Positions 1 to 6,710 of a stretch of 43,681 nucleotides of DNA are shown here, piece after piece. The DNA lies in the NCBI GenBank assembly GCA_031273295.1, contig JAISSD010000237.1, positions 1 to 43,681 on the forward strand, in the 5' to 3' direction. Source of the DNA: Prevotella sp. GTDB lineage: Bacteria; Bacteroidota; Bacteroidia; Bacteroidales; Dysgonomonadaceae. Position numbers and translations under genes: made by a program. Numbering within the stretch: the first letter of the stretch is position 1; each line of letters begins with the position of its first letter. A model generated the notes under the pieces. That model had not been told where the DNA came from and ran no database searches. It was given only the letters and a program-made list of their open reading frames with translations.

Positions 1-333
1 TTTTTTGCCGGGTAATTCAAAATAGAAACCGGCTATGTCTACTTCATTGCCATTAATCTTCCGGTATACATGCCCGAATCGACAGATAACCCGTATTTCT
101 TCAAGCGCTTCATTGACAACCTGTAAAATATCGCCTTCGTATATTTCGTTTTTGTTTTTATCGAAATAGCCGGAGAACCGGTCTCTTATACCCCATTCAA
201 ATACGCCTTTTTCCCAGTCGCCGGATGGATGCAGTTTTCTCTCCCATACCACGTCGGAGGTTAACTGTTCGAAGCCCCAAAGAGACATTTCGCCGTCCTT
301 TCCGATTTTCCATACTCTGAATTTTGTTTCCAT
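1..333 (-). CDS. YopX-like phage protein, C-terminus cut by window edge
   Basis: The frame starts at an ATG at 333 and stays open for 111 codons to base 1, so the end lies outside the window. The protein begins METKFRVWK and later has YFDKNKNEIYEGDIL, which closely resembles the KFRVWD start and NGKEIYEGDIV core of the YopX family. YopX proteins are small and common in phage early regions; their biochemical role is not established. It is the last visible gene of the leftward early operon. The family call is by motif resemblance only. Confidence 0.75.
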   Translation of the reverse strand, partial: METKFRVWKIGKDGEMSLWGFEQLTSDVVWERKLHPSGDWEKGVFEWGIRDRFSGYFDKNKNEIYEGDILQVVNEALEEIRVICRFGHVYRKINGNEVDIAGFYFELPGKK

Positions 334-380
334 AATTTACTTGTGTTTTTGTTCACTCCGCAAATTTGCGGAGTGATGTT

Positions 381-581
381 TTATTCGTCAACTGATTTTT
401 TATACCTTAGCCTGAGAGCAGCCAGGCTTCGCGGATTTTCCGGGCTTGCGCAATGAGAACACAAAGTCTGCGTCTCGTCTGTCCACCAGCACGGGCCATA
501 CCATGAGTCCATGCATGCATTTTCGTCGGTACAGCCACAGATTTTACATGTACCGGCTTCGGGTTCTTTTATTTTTTTCAT
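381..581 (-). CDS. Small Cys-rich probable zinc-binding protein
   Basis: This is a 66-residue protein. Residues 12-44 contain CKICGCTDENAC, then a Trp-rich stretch (WYGPCWW), then LCSHC. The spacing of Cys pairs suggests a small zinc-binding module. A CxxCGCT...LCxxC pattern recurs in small proteins of Bacteroidales phages and mobile elements, but I know of no assigned function. The C-terminal third is basic and helical. It is embedded in the early minus-strand operon between the YopX-like gene and the gene at 592-975. Confidence 0.7.
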   Translation of the reverse strand: MKKIKEPEAGTCKICGCTDENACMDSWYGPCWWTDETQTLCSHCASPENPRSLAALRLRYKKSVDE

Positions 582-591
582 AATTCCCTGT

Positions 592-975
592 TTATTTTTT
601 TGGTTTGTTTATTAATTTCTCCCTCTCCATGCACAGGTAGTTATACCTGTCTATTGCGATACGCCATGCCCGCATATCCGGGAGGAGGAGAAGTTTTTCC
701 TCTATGGATGCTATTTCCCTGTCAAGTTCCTTCAGGCTTTTAGGGGGTATACGCTCGTAAATCTTAGCCGGAAGAACCTTCGTAAATGTTACGGGCGTTA
801 CCTGTTCCGTCTTTTCGGGCGTAATTTCATCCAGGCCCAGTTCTCTGGCTTTTTTGACCAGCATGCAACGGGTTTTACCTGTTTTTGCCGCCAGTACGTT
901 GATATCCCGCGTCGAGCCGTACTCTCTGCGCAGCGTATTGAGTTGCCTTACGCTCCATGTGTCTTCAACCTTCAT
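592..975 (-). CDS. Predicted DNA-binding early protein (SANT/HTH-like N-terminus)
   Basis: This is a 127-residue protein. Residues 6-48 (WSVRQLNTLRREYGS then NVLAAKTGKTRCMLVKKARELGL) look like a Myb/SANT-type helix-turn-helix, a fold common in small phage regulators. The C-terminal half is an alpha-helical, charged segment that could form a coiled coil (about residues 80-120). Its start lies one base after the stop of the upstream gene (977-1183), so translation is probably coupled. Binding target and role are unknown. Confidence 0.65.
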   Translation of the reverse strand: MKVEDTWSVRQLNTLRREYGSTRDINVLAAKTGKTRCMLVKKARELGLDEITPEKTEQVTPVTFTKVLPAKIYERIPPKSLKELDREIASIEEKLLLLPDMRAWRIAIDRYNYLCMEREKLINKPKK

Positions 976-976
976 G

Positions 977-1183
977 TCAATACAGGTATTTATCTTCCTC
1001 CATCAGTTCCTTTATCCGGCGATCGCGCGCCGCTTTCGTCGGGAATTTTTCCAGTACCTTCCAGGTTCCGAAGCAGTCACTGTAGCGGATACGATATTTA
1101 CGTTCTTTATTCCATCCGCCGTCATCCGCGCGCAGGAAGACATAGCCGGCTTTTAATAATTTTTCTACGCTGTTCTTTTCCAT
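977..1183 (-). CDS. Small conserved-looking early phage protein
   Basis: This is a 68-residue protein, basic and aromatic, with a YVFLRADDGGWNKERKYRIRY segment and a charged C-terminal helix (AARDRRIKELMEEDKYLY). I do not recognise a family. It is packed between neighbours with almost no spacing, as expected for an early-operon gene. The composition, including many Arg and Lys, would suit nucleic-acid contact, but that is only inference. Confidence 0.6.
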   Translation of the reverse strand: MEKNSVEKLLKAGYVFLRADDGGWNKERKYRIRYSDCFGTWKVLEKFPTKAARDRRIKELMEEDKYLY

Positions 1184-1200
1184 ATTCTTTTTTTTCCGGT

Positions 1201-1335
1201 TTAATAAATTACTATTACATCTCCGTTATCGACGACGCCGTCGACAGGGATACAGTTAATATCGCCGGCGTTGATCACGACTTCCATGTCATCGTCGCAG
1301 TCCGACAATGCTTCAATCAATTCTTTTACTGTCAT
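1201..1335 (-). CDS. 44-residue acidic early protein
   Basis: The short frame ATG (1335) to TAA (1201) encodes MTVKELIEALSDCDDDMEVVI followed by an acidic, valine-rich tail ending DVIVIY. The beginning MTVKELIEAL plus an acidic turn and a hydrophobic strand is a pattern I associate with tiny phage proteins that start TVKELIEAL..., usually of unknown function. It fills an otherwise empty gap in a tightly packed operon, which supports it being real. No function can be assigned. Confidence 0.55.
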   Translation of the reverse strand: MTVKELIEALSDCDDDMEVVINAGDINCIPVDGVVDNGDVIVIY

Positions 1336-1359
1336 TGGTTTTCCTCCTTTGTTTTCGGG

Positions 1360-1575
1360 TCAGTCTTCTTCTCTGAAGACTTTTGTTGTGTTGATAACGC
1401 CGGCGCTATCTTTTTCTTTGCCGTCCCGTATAAATACCTTGTCGTGCATTAATGCCTCATAATTTGACCTGGTAGTCCAGAAGACGCAACAACGTCCGTC
1501 AATGTATATGTGGCATCTGATTAAATCTATTTCAGGCGATGCGTCTATAACGTCTATTTGCAATTCTCTTTTCAT
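1360..1575 (-). CDS. Small hypothetical early protein
   Basis: This is a 71-residue protein beginning MKRELQIDVIDASPEIDLIRCHIYIDGRCCVFWTT. It alternates predicted strands and turns and contains three cysteines without a clear zinc motif. I do not recognise the family. It is co-oriented and closely spaced with the other early genes, so it is probably part of the same transcript. Confidence 0.55.
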   Translation of the reverse strand: MKRELQIDVIDASPEIDLIRCHIYIDGRCCVFWTTRSNYEALMHDKVFIRDGKEKDSAGVINTTKVFREED

Positions 1576-1588
1576 GTTATTATAATAT

Positions 1589-1867
1589 TTAATTGTTCAT
1601 TTTCCGCAGATATTCTGCCGGCACGGTATTCATCCATGCTTCGCGTTCCATCCGGACGACATTGATATTGCCAAGGTAAGCCCTTGTTACATAGAATAAA
1701 TCAGTAGCGTTATCCATCTTGTCGGCGATGGATTCCAGCATCATCCGCGAATGCACAAGCATGGTATGCAGGGCAAGGATGGCGTCGCGGTATTCGGGCG
1801 GATCGACAGGGACTCCGGCCTTGGCGTCGTCAATTACCTGCTGGAGTGATCTTTTTTGCATGATCAA
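1589..1867 (-). CDS. Small helical early protein
   Basis: The frame encodes up to 92 residues. Starts at 1867 (MIMQKRS) or 1861 (MQKRS) are both possible. The protein is mostly helical (LQQVIDDAKAG, then DAILALHTMLVHSRMMLESIADKMDNATD) and lacks motifs I recognise. Its 5' end overlaps the 3' end of the upstream gene (1830-2177) by about 30-40 bases in another frame, typical of compact phage early operons. Function unknown. Confidence 0.55.
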   Translation of the reverse strand: MIMQKRSLQQVIDDAKAGVPVDPPEYRDAILALHTMLVHSRMMLESIADKMDNATDLFYVTRAYLGNINVVRMEREAWMNTVPAEYLRKMNN

Positions 1868-2177
1868 GAATTTGATTGTTTATGCCAGCCAGGTGAGACA
1901 CCACACCACTCATCAAGGTATCCGCAAGTTCGGGAGCGTGATTCAATGTGCCTTTTATCAGGTTGGCGACGCAATGATCGCAACCGGTAATTATTGAAAC
2001 ATGGCGTTTATCGTCATCATACCGGTCATTATCCGGAGAACAGGCCATTAGCATAATTGTCCATCCTTTCTTTTGGGAAAGATTTACTACTCTGTCCATC
2101 AGTTCTATCAGTTTCCTTTCTTCCGGATCAGTGATTTGATCAGGAATGTCGATTCGGTTAAATTTTTCTTTTTCCAT
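1830..2177 (-). CDS. Hypothetical early protein, 115 residues
   Basis: The protein starts MEKEKFNRIDIPDQITDPEERKLIELMDRVVNLSQKKGWTIMLMACSPDND and contains a CDHCV pair near its middle. The layout (helix, strand with small residues, acidic loop, a short Cys/His cluster) does not match a family I can name. It overlaps the next gene downstream and is separated from the 2193-2405 gene by only a few bases, so it is part of the early operon. Confidence 0.6.
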   Translation of the reverse strand: MEKEKFNRIDIPDQITDPEERKLIELMDRVVNLSQKKGWTIMLMACSPDNDRYDDDKRHVSIITGCDHCVANLIKGTLNHAPELADTLMSGVVSHLAGINNQILDHAKKITPAGN

Positions 2178-2192
2178 AATTTCTGTTTTTAG

Positions 2193-2405
2193 TCATTCCG
2201 CAAAATTGCGGTTCGGGTTAATAAAATGTGATTGATAGCCTTCCTGATAGTCGATATAACCCAGCCGGCCAAGTTCGCCAAGTAACCGATCCGCCCGGTT
2301 GTGGCCTATCCCCAAATTTTCCATCAGAAATGTTTTTGCAACAGTACCCCGGCCTTCGAGCAGGGCGATGGCTTTGAGAATTGAAAGATCCTGATTTTTG
2401 TCCAT
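2193..2405 (-). CDS. Small winged-helix DNA-binding protein (FtsK-gamma-like)
   Basis: This is a 70-residue protein that is essentially one winged-helix domain. The order is ILKAIALLEGRGTVAKTFLMENLGIGHNRADRLLGELGRLGYIDYQEG, that is a first helix, a TVAKTFL helix, then a recognition helix with NRADRLLGELGRLGYI. This is strongly reminiscent of the gamma domain of FtsK/SpoIIIE (SxxLLQRxxxIGYxRAxxLxxxLExxGIV), here as a stand-alone protein. It probably binds DNA as an early regulator or replication accessory. It lies directly downstream of the replication-like gene at 2442-3119. Confidence 0.7.
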   Translation of the reverse strand: MDKNQDLSILKAIALLEGRGTVAKTFLMENLGIGHNRADRLLGELGRLGYIDYQEGYQSHFINPNRNFAE

Positions 2406-2441
2406 AATTCTTTGTTTTTTAATATTTATACCAGGGTATTT

Positions 2442-3119
2442 TTATGTAGAATTTATCCTGGAGAGAATGAATTTTACGGGTTGGTTTATTTTCCCTTTGC
2501 TTTCAGTGATTTCCGCCAGCGCCTTCCATACAGGATGTCCTATTTTACCGTAATTTGACAGCTTCACTATCCTGTTATAGTCGTCGGGCGAACATTTCAA
2601 TTCGGTCAATTTCCGTTTGAGTCCTTCCCAGTTCCGCTTAACCCCGTCGGCTGGAGGTTCTGATCCGATATGTTGTTCCTGTACCGGCGGCAGGGAACTG
2701 GATGGAGGCGTAGCGGCGGTATCAGGCCTGTAGGCCGTGATTGCGGGCGTGGGTGTCTGGCCCGGATTATACCCGGTACCGGCTTCACTGCCTGTTGTAT
2801 CCGGTATGTCTGCACCTTTGCCGGGTCCGGTATTTTCGTCAGGCAGGGGTTGCAGGCTGTAGATTACATTTGCCACTCCGTTTTTTGCGCGGAAGTGGAT
2901 CATCCCTCTTGTTTTCAGTCCTTCCCTGGCCCTCTTCAGGGAGTTGTAGGACATACCCAGTTCTCCCTGTATCCATGAGTTAGTCCTGTTTATCCGCGTC
3001 CTCCATCCGCTTTTATTGAATACTTTAAGCAGGTAAAAATACAGGCGCTGTTCTCCGGCTTTGAATATTTGCAACTCGTTCTGTTCCCAGAAGTTGTTTA
3101 TAAGGTTTATATAGCTCAT
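2442..3119 (-). CDS. Replication-initiator-like protein with N-terminal winged helix
   Basis: This is a 225-residue protein. Residues 1-90 (NNFWEQNELQIFKAGEQRLYFYLLKVFNKSGW then GELGMSYNSLKRAREGLKTRGMIHF) match the winged-helix beginning of phage replication organisers and DnaD-like proteins, which bind origin DNA and help load helicase. A Pro/Thr/Gly-rich linker follows (about 95-155). The C-terminal 65 residues form a helical domain (GLKRKLTELKCSPDDYNRIVKLSNYG) of the kind that contacts helicase or loader. In such phages the origin often lies inside this gene, but I see no clear iteron array in the linker-coding region. Confidence 0.65.
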   Translation of the reverse strand: MSYINLINNFWEQNELQIFKAGEQRLYFYLLKVFNKSGWRTRINRTNSWIQGELGMSYNSLKRAREGLKTRGMIHFRAKNGVANVIYSLQPLPDENTGPGKGADIPDTTGSEAGTGYNPGQTPTPAITAYRPDTAATPPSSSLPPVQEQHIGSEPPADGVKRNWEGLKRKLTELKCSPDDYNRIVKLSNYGKIGHPVWKALAEITESKGKINQPVKFILSRINST

Positions 3120-3128
3120 AAACTGTTT

Positions 3129-3413
3129 TTATGATTCTTTGAATTTTGCCAGTTCCGCTTCCGCTTGTTTTACAGCTGCTATTTCGCGGCGGCTGTAATA
3201 GATCGGCGAATTTTTAGCGGCGCCGCGCCTGATTTTTGTGATATTCCCTTTTTTTATGTGGTAGAGCAACCACCTTTTGCTACCCGCTATTTGCGCGGCT
3301 TCTTCAAATTTCAGGTCGTCGAAGGCAGGAAAAAGCTGCTTTAAAACTCCCAGAACAGATACATCGCTGGCTTCTATTATAGCTTGTTTCAGTGTAAAAA
3401 TATCAGGATACAT
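3129..3413 (-). CDS. Small putative regulator, 94 residues
   Basis: The N-terminal half is helical (FTLKQAIIEASDVSVLGVLKQLFPAF). Then EEAAQIAGSKRWLLYHIKKGNITKIRRG resembles an excisionase/MerR-like helix-turn-helix in which a short helix pair reads DNA and a wing follows. The C-terminus is a charged helix. It sits second in the leftward early operon just after the divergent control region, where Cro- or excisionase-type regulators are usually found. Its start overlaps the end of the 3403-3594 gene by 11 bases. Confidence 0.6.
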   Translation of the reverse strand: MYPDIFTLKQAIIEASDVSVLGVLKQLFPAFDDLKFEEAAQIAGSKRWLLYHIKKGNITKIRRGAAKNSPIYYSRREIAAVKQAEAELAKFKES

Positions 3414-3594
3414 ATTGTTGCGAATTATTGGTTACAACTTCCACGCCGCCAAGTTCCAGCGCTTTTTCGCGTATTTTTATAGCCGTTTCCGTATTGGTCA
3501 TGCCGAATAAAGCCGAACGGATAGTTGGATATGTGGTTTTAAGGGCCTCCTTAATTTGTTTTTTTATCCTGTGCTTTACTATTATTTCAGTCAT
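3403..3594 (-). CDS. First early gene, small Cro-position protein
   Basis: The longest frame opens at 3663, but the promoter boxes at 3633-3664 would lie inside it, so the ATG at 3594 (MTEIIVKHRIKKQIKEAL) is chosen. This gives a protein of about 63 residues. It is basic and helical with TTYPTIRSALFGMTNTETAIKIREKALELGG, which could be a helix-turn-helix with an EKALELGG helix end. Facing the repressor gene across the operators is the classical position of a Cro-like regulator. Assignment rests on position and size. Confidence 0.6.
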   Translation of the reverse strand: MTEIIVKHRIKKQIKEALKTTYPTIRSALFGMTNTETAIKIREKALELGGVEVVTNNSQQYVS

Positions 3595-3632
3595 AATATT
3601 TACATTTGTTTTCAATATTAAAATCAATAGTG

Positions 3633-3664
3633 CAAATGTACGTGGTAATATTACTATCGACAAG
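3633..3664 (-). promoter_or_regulatory. Early leftward Bacteroidetes-type promoter
   Basis: On the minus strand the -7 box is TACATTTG (3633-3640, matching TAnnTTTG). The -33 box is CTTG (3661-3664, one mismatch to TTTG), with a 20-base spacer. It points at the gene starting at 3594. One palindromic site lies in the spacer and another overlaps the -33 box. Confidence 0.6.
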
Positions 3665-3715
3665 TAATGATACTACTTTATTTCCTAAATTAACTTTATT
3701 TAACGGTATTATTAC
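3645..3715. promoter_or_regulatory. Three GTA-N4-TAC operator-like sites
   Basis: GTAATATTAC (3645-3654), GTAATGATAC (3664-3673) and GTATTATTAC (3706-3715) all share GTA-N4-TAC; the first is a perfect palindrome. Two cover the leftward promoter and the third lies four bases before the repressor ATG. This is the arrangement expected of lysis/lysogeny operators bound by the XRE repressor and a Cro-like partner. Binding is inferred. Confidence 0.55.
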
Positions 3716-3718
3716 TAT

Positions 3719-4138
3719 ATGGAAGCAGAAGATATAAAACGTCTAAGGCAAATATTAGGGCTAACTCAAAAAGAATAAGCCGAAAAAATAGGGGTTTCTC
3801 TAAAAACTATCACCAACTATGAAACTGGCGGTGTAGTTCCAGCCAATAAGCAGAAATTATTGGGCGCATTGTCTATAGAAGCCCTTAATAATTTCGACCA
3901 CAACAGGGGTTATATAAATACGGGTGGAGGCCACAATATTAATTTAGCAGGTACAGACTACCAAAAAATTATAGATAAAGATATACTGGAATTAAGGGGG
4001 GGGAATGCAAATAAAATATACTTGCAGGAAATAGACAGCCTGAAAGCTGAAATAGCAAGGCTGGAAGCCATAATAAAGTCGAAAGACGAAACTATAGCCG
4101 CAAAAGACGAAACTATAGAAATATTGAGAAAAAAGTGA
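3719..4138 (+). pseudogene. XRE-family phage repressor interrupted by TAA at codon 20
   Basis: From the ATG at 3719 the reading is MEAEDIKRLRQILGLTQKE, stop, AEKIGVSLKTITNYETGGVVP. This is a textbook XRE helix-turn-helix (LRxxxGLTQxExAxxIGVSxxTIxNYE) with TAA at 3776-3778 where a hydrophobic residue, usually Leu or Phe, belongs. One base change from TTA would create it. The remaining frame has a Gly/Asn-rich linker (INTGGGHNINLAGTDYQ) and a C-terminal leucine-zipper-like coiled coil (about residues 105-138) typical of Bacteroidetes phage repressors. An internal ATG at 3860 could give a truncated 92-residue product lacking the helix-turn-helix. Suppression or sequencing error are alternatives. 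Confidence 0.75.
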
Positions 4139-4174
4139 ATGTGGTAAAGTACATAAAAAATTCCAGGAAAAAAA

Positions 4175-5092
4175 ATGGAAAACGTAAATTTTACTGCTTT
4201 TGATTTCGAAACGGCTTACGGCCAAAAAAATGCCTGCCAGTTAGGTGTAGTTGTCGTTAAAAAAGGCCATATAGTGGAAGAAAAATCCTTTTTGATTCGT
4301 CCTCCGGAAAATAAAATTTCAAAATATTGCCAGCAGATACACGGTATAAATCCGGCAATGACAAAAAGCGCTCCTGCGTTTGATACGTTATGGCCGGATA
4401 TTAAACAATACTTCGAACGGCAAGTCATTGTTCACCATAGTGATGGTTTTGACACGCGGATTCTGAATCAGGAATTCGATTTTTACAATATTCCTCCTTG
4501 CCGTTTTGTTGCCGTGGAAAGCACAATGTTGCTATTCGACAACAAATACAGTCGAAGTCTGGCCAATCTGTGCATGGCCTACGGCATAGAGATGACGCAT
4601 CATCATGATGCGGCCTCCGACGCCCGGTGTTGCGCAGAAATTTTTCTAAGATACTTGAAAGGAGAGGAACCCGATTATGCCGTTTTACCCGGTAAAAAAA
4701 ACGGAGTATATCCTGACGATCCGACAGGCTATAAACCTCGTGCATCATTCAATATAAAGAATGATGCAAGCAGAATTGTAAAACCGGATACCAAAGTTCA
4801 GGATTTAGGTATTGTAACAAACAGGGATACTGTTTTCTATGACAGGAAAGTAGTTGTATCGGGCGTGTTTGAGCGTTATCCGATACGTAATGACCTGGGA
4901 GTTTTTCTTAAAAACCTGGGCGCCGATATCAACGGATCAATTTCTTCCAGAACCGATATCTTTGTAACAGGAAAAGATTCCGGGCCGAAAAAAACGGAAA
5001 AGGTTCTGGAACTTAAAGATCAGGGATACAATATCCGGATCATTGAAGAATCGCAATTATATAAAATATTAGATGAAATAAATCATGGCTAA
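4175..5092 (+). CDS. DnaQ-like 3'-5' exonuclease with C-terminal BRCT domain
   Basis: This is a 305-residue protein. The N-terminus has the exonuclease I motif FDFETAYG (D10, E12). IHGINPAMT and a middle motif HHSDGFDTRILNQEF follow, and HHHDAASDARCCAEIF gives the HxxxxxD motif of DEDDh nucleases. Residues about 215-300 (RKVVVSGVFERYPIRNDLGVFLKNLGADINGSISSRTDIFVTG) form a BRCT domain like those of NAD-dependent DNA ligases. Such DnaQ-BRCT proteins are found in many bacteria and act in DNA repair or proofreading. It is the second gene of the rightward lysogeny transcript and overlaps the next gene by 8 bases. Confidence 0.85.
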   Translation: MENVNFTAFDFETAYGQKNACQLGVVVVKKGHIVEEKSFLIRPPENKISKYCQQIHGINPAMTKSAPAFDTLWPDIKQYFERQVIVHHSDGFDTRILNQEFDFYNIPPCRFVAVESTMLLFDNKYSRSLANLCMAYGIEMTHHHDAASDARCCAEIFLRYLKGEEPDYAVLPGKKNGVYPDDPTGYKPRASFNIKNDASRIVKPDTKVQDLGIVTNRDTVFYDRKVVVSGVFERYPIRNDLGVFLKNLGADINGSISSRTDIFVTGKDSGPKKTEKVLELKDQGYNIRIIEESQLYKILDEINHG

Positions 5093-5546
5093 AAAAGAAA
5101 CAGTAAAATTAACACCCGAAGGATTGCAACTGGTGACAGTTCTGGATTATGGCAGTATCGCCGAAATGAATGGTTTTTATCAAAAAGAGGTATTTTTCAC
5201 AGCGGGTTTCGAAGGTGAAAAATCCTACCTGTATCAGGCTTTGGGAAATCTTGGAGCCTATGCCAGGGACTATGATTTTGACAAGGATATATCCCTGGTT
5301 ATAATCGGCAACGGTATTCTGGAAAGTTATAAAAATGGAAATCCGCAATCTTTTATACCGGAACTGGAAGAAAAATTAAACATGAACAGTTCTCCTTACA
5401 GGAGGATGAAATTCATATCGGAGGATCAATTGACATGGTATCTGGAAAACCGTATCAAACTGACTGAAGATGAACAACTGGCAGGGTTGATCAAAAAATA
5501 CAGGGAGAGTAAAAAAAAGTGTTCGAGCGGTAATTTGTTTTCTTGA
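5085..5546 (+). CDS. BRCT-like domain protein
   Basis: This is a 153-residue protein translationally coupled to the exonuclease gene (8-base overlap). Residues about 30-75 (FYQKEVFFTAGFEGEKSYLYQALGNLGAYARDYDFDKDISLVIIGNG) follow the BRCT layout: strand, Gly, helix, LG-A, helix, then a strand reading SLVIIG where BRCT has TDLVIxG. The remainder is helical and Lys-rich. It probably works with the upstream DnaQ-BRCT protein on DNA, perhaps as a partner through BRCT pairing. The BRCT assignment is from sequence layout, not a search. Confidence 0.55.
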   Translation: MAKKETVKLTPEGLQLVTVLDYGSIAEMNGFYQKEVFFTAGFEGEKSYLYQALGNLGAYARDYDFDKDISLVIIGNGILESYKNGNPQSFIPELEEKLNMNSSPYRRMKFISEDQLTWYLENRIKLTEDEQLAGLIKKYRESKKKCSSGNLFS

Positions 5547-5567
5547 AAAATCAATTGTCATTCAGTT

Positions 5568-5927
5568 ATGAATATCAACAAAAAAGAAATCGACAGATTA
5601 TTGCGATTGTTGGACGAAGATTCTTACGGCATCCGGACGGGACAGATCATCCACGATAAAAAAATTGACAGATCCATTATTCACAAGGCTAAAAATATGG
5701 GATATGTCAGGTTTTACAACGAGCAGTTGAAAGAATATACAGATGTATTCAATGATTCTTGTTTCTGCAGGATAACCGGAGTAGGTTCACAAACAATAAA
5801 CCGGTACGGAGGACTGGAAAAAATTATCGAATATGACTGGTGGAATAGAACACTGGCAATTGTAGCCATTGCCATCGCATTTTGTTCTCTGGTTGCAGCC
5901 GTTTGTTCCTTGATATTTCAGCGGTAA
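5568..5927 (+). CDS. C-tail-anchored membrane protein with N-terminal winged-helix-like part
   Basis: This is a 119-residue protein. Residues 1-50 (LLRLLDEDSYGIRTGQIIHDKKIDRSIIHKAKNMGYVRF) look like a small winged helix. Residues about 94-117 form a strong hydrophobic helix (TLAIVAIAIAFCSLVAAVCSLIF) ending QR, so the protein should sit in the inner membrane with its N-terminus in the cytoplasm. It is the last gene of the lysogeny transcript. Membrane proteins in this position of prophages often exclude superinfecting phages; that role is inference here. Confidence 0.6.
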   Translation: MNINKKEIDRLLRLLDEDSYGIRTGQIIHDKKIDRSIIHKAKNMGYVRFYNEQLKEYTDVFNDSCFCRITGVGSQTINRYGGLEKIIEYDWWNRTLAIVAIAIAFCSLVAAVCSLIFQR

Positions 5928-5933
5928 TAATAA

Positions 5934-5961
5934 CCCCGATATCAAATAAACGATACCGGGG
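5934..5961 (+). terminator. Hairpin ending the lysogeny transcript
   Basis: A 10-base stem, CCCCGATATC (5934-5943) pairing with GATACCGGGG (5952-5961) with one mismatch and an 8-base loop, begins 6 bases after the stop at 5927. No long T run follows, so it may terminate weakly or stabilise the 3' end. Confidence 0.5.
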
Positions 5962-5962
5962 A

Positions 5963-5981
5963 CTTGCAAGGCTCTTGCAAG
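5963..5981. repeat. Pair of CTTGCAAG palindromes
   Basis: Two identical 8-base palindromes, CTTGCAAG at 5963-5970 and 5974-5981, are separated by 3 bases between the convergent 5568-5927 and 6004-6393 genes. This could be a protein-binding site or part of a bidirectional 3' end structure. Confidence 0.4.
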
Positions 5982-6003
5982 ATTTGCGTTAAACAAAAAG
6001 CAA

Positions 6004-6393
6004 TTACAAAGAAATACTCAATGAGCCTATTTTTTTAGATATGTCGTCAAGCGCAAATTTCAGTTTCTCTATTTCCTGACAGGTGAAACTGGCAGGTTTT
6101 CCATTAACTACATTTCCATTGATACGCTGGTAAAGCCACGTATCCGATTTATTAAAGTATGTTTTTGCGATATAAACAAGTGAAATAGCAGGTATTACAT
6201 CTTGCATTTTCTGTTTTAGCGCAAGTTCTGTCGCTTTGTTTGCCGTTTCTTTGGCAGATTCAACCATTGCTTCTGCAAATTGATCCGGATTTTCATTGAT
6301 AAGTTCCTGCATCCTGGCATCAACAATATCCCGATCTTTATCGCTCTTTGCTTCGCAAAAATCCTTTTTTAATTTGTTTATTCTATCTTTCAT
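6004..6393 (-). CDS. DUF5053-like protein
   Basis: This is a 129-residue protein. It starts MKDRINKLKKDFCEAKSDKDRDIVDARMQELI, has a helical middle with EAMVESAKETANKATELAL, and a C-terminal part PAISLVYIAKTYFNKSDTWLYQRINGNVVNGKPASFT. The last part looks like a helix-turn-helix followed by a NGNxVNGKPA loop. This order matches the DUF5053 proteins that I know from Bacteroidales prophages; function is unknown. It is transcribed leftwards with the 54-residue gene at 6439-6603, towards the end of the lysogeny transcript. Confidence 0.75.
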   Translation of the reverse strand: MKDRINKLKKDFCEAKSDKDRDIVDARMQELINENPDQFAEAMVESAKETANKATELALKQKMQDVIPAISLVYIAKTYFNKSDTWLYQRINGNVVNGKPASFTCQEIEKLKFALDDISKKIGSLSISL

Positions 6394-6409
6394 AACGGTT
6401 GTTTTTTAT

Positions 6410-6429
6410 CCCCCCCTTTGAGGGGGGGG
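6410..6429. repeat. C-run/G-run hairpin between two small genes
   Basis: Seven C (6410-6416), a short loop, then eight G (6422-6429) make a strong GC stem in AT-rich DNA between 6393 and 6439. Neither strand has a convincing T run. It resembles short C/G-run inverted repeats scattered in Bacteroidetes genomes. It may protect or attenuate the two-gene transcript. Confidence 0.4.
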
Positions 6430-6438
6430 TTAATTAAA

Positions 6439-6603
6439 TTAATGACCAATTTCTTTAAGCCTTTCGATTGTTGTTTGTATTTGTTCATCGAAGTAGGCTT
6501 CCATTTTTTTCGATCTTGCACTTATTTCTTTGTAATAAGAGAGAAGGAACAAGAGTTCTTTTTCAAGAAACTTTTTTTCTTTTTTCATTTCTTTGCTCAA
6601 CAT
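6439..6603 (-). CDS. 54-residue helical protein upstream of the DUF5053-like gene
   Basis: The ATG at 6603 opens a 54-residue frame ending at TAA 6439. It is highly charged and helical (MLSKEMKKEKKFLEKELLFLL then KKMEAYFDEQIQTTIERLKEIGH), suggesting a single long helix or coiled coil. A minus-strand -7 box (6631-6638) lies 28 bases upstream of the start, which supports expression. No family recognised. Confidence 0.55.
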   Translation of the reverse strand: MLSKEMKKEKKFLEKELLFLLSYYKEISARSKKMEAYFDEQIQTTIERLKEIGH

Positions 6604-6630
6604 ATCAAATAACGTTTTTGTTTAACAATA

Positions 6631-6638
6631 CAAATGTA
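6631..6638 (-). promoter_or_regulatory. -7 box for the 6603/6393 gene pair
   Basis: On the minus strand TACATTTG matches TAnnTTTG exactly, 28 bases before the ATG at 6603. I see no TTTG -33 box at the normal distance, so it is a partial match. Confidence 0.45.
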
Positions 6639-6710
6639 ATAATGATTTCCTTATTAAGAAAGCTTTTGAGTAATTATTTTTTGAAAAACAAAAGATTTAA
6701 CATTTTCAAA

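Noticed and set aside
3601-3608. TACATTTG on the plus strand as a promoter for the repressor
   Set aside because: It is over 100 bases before the ATG with no -33 box and overlaps the early gene leader; TAACTTTA at 3691-3698 is closer but has a mismatch, so neither is annotated.
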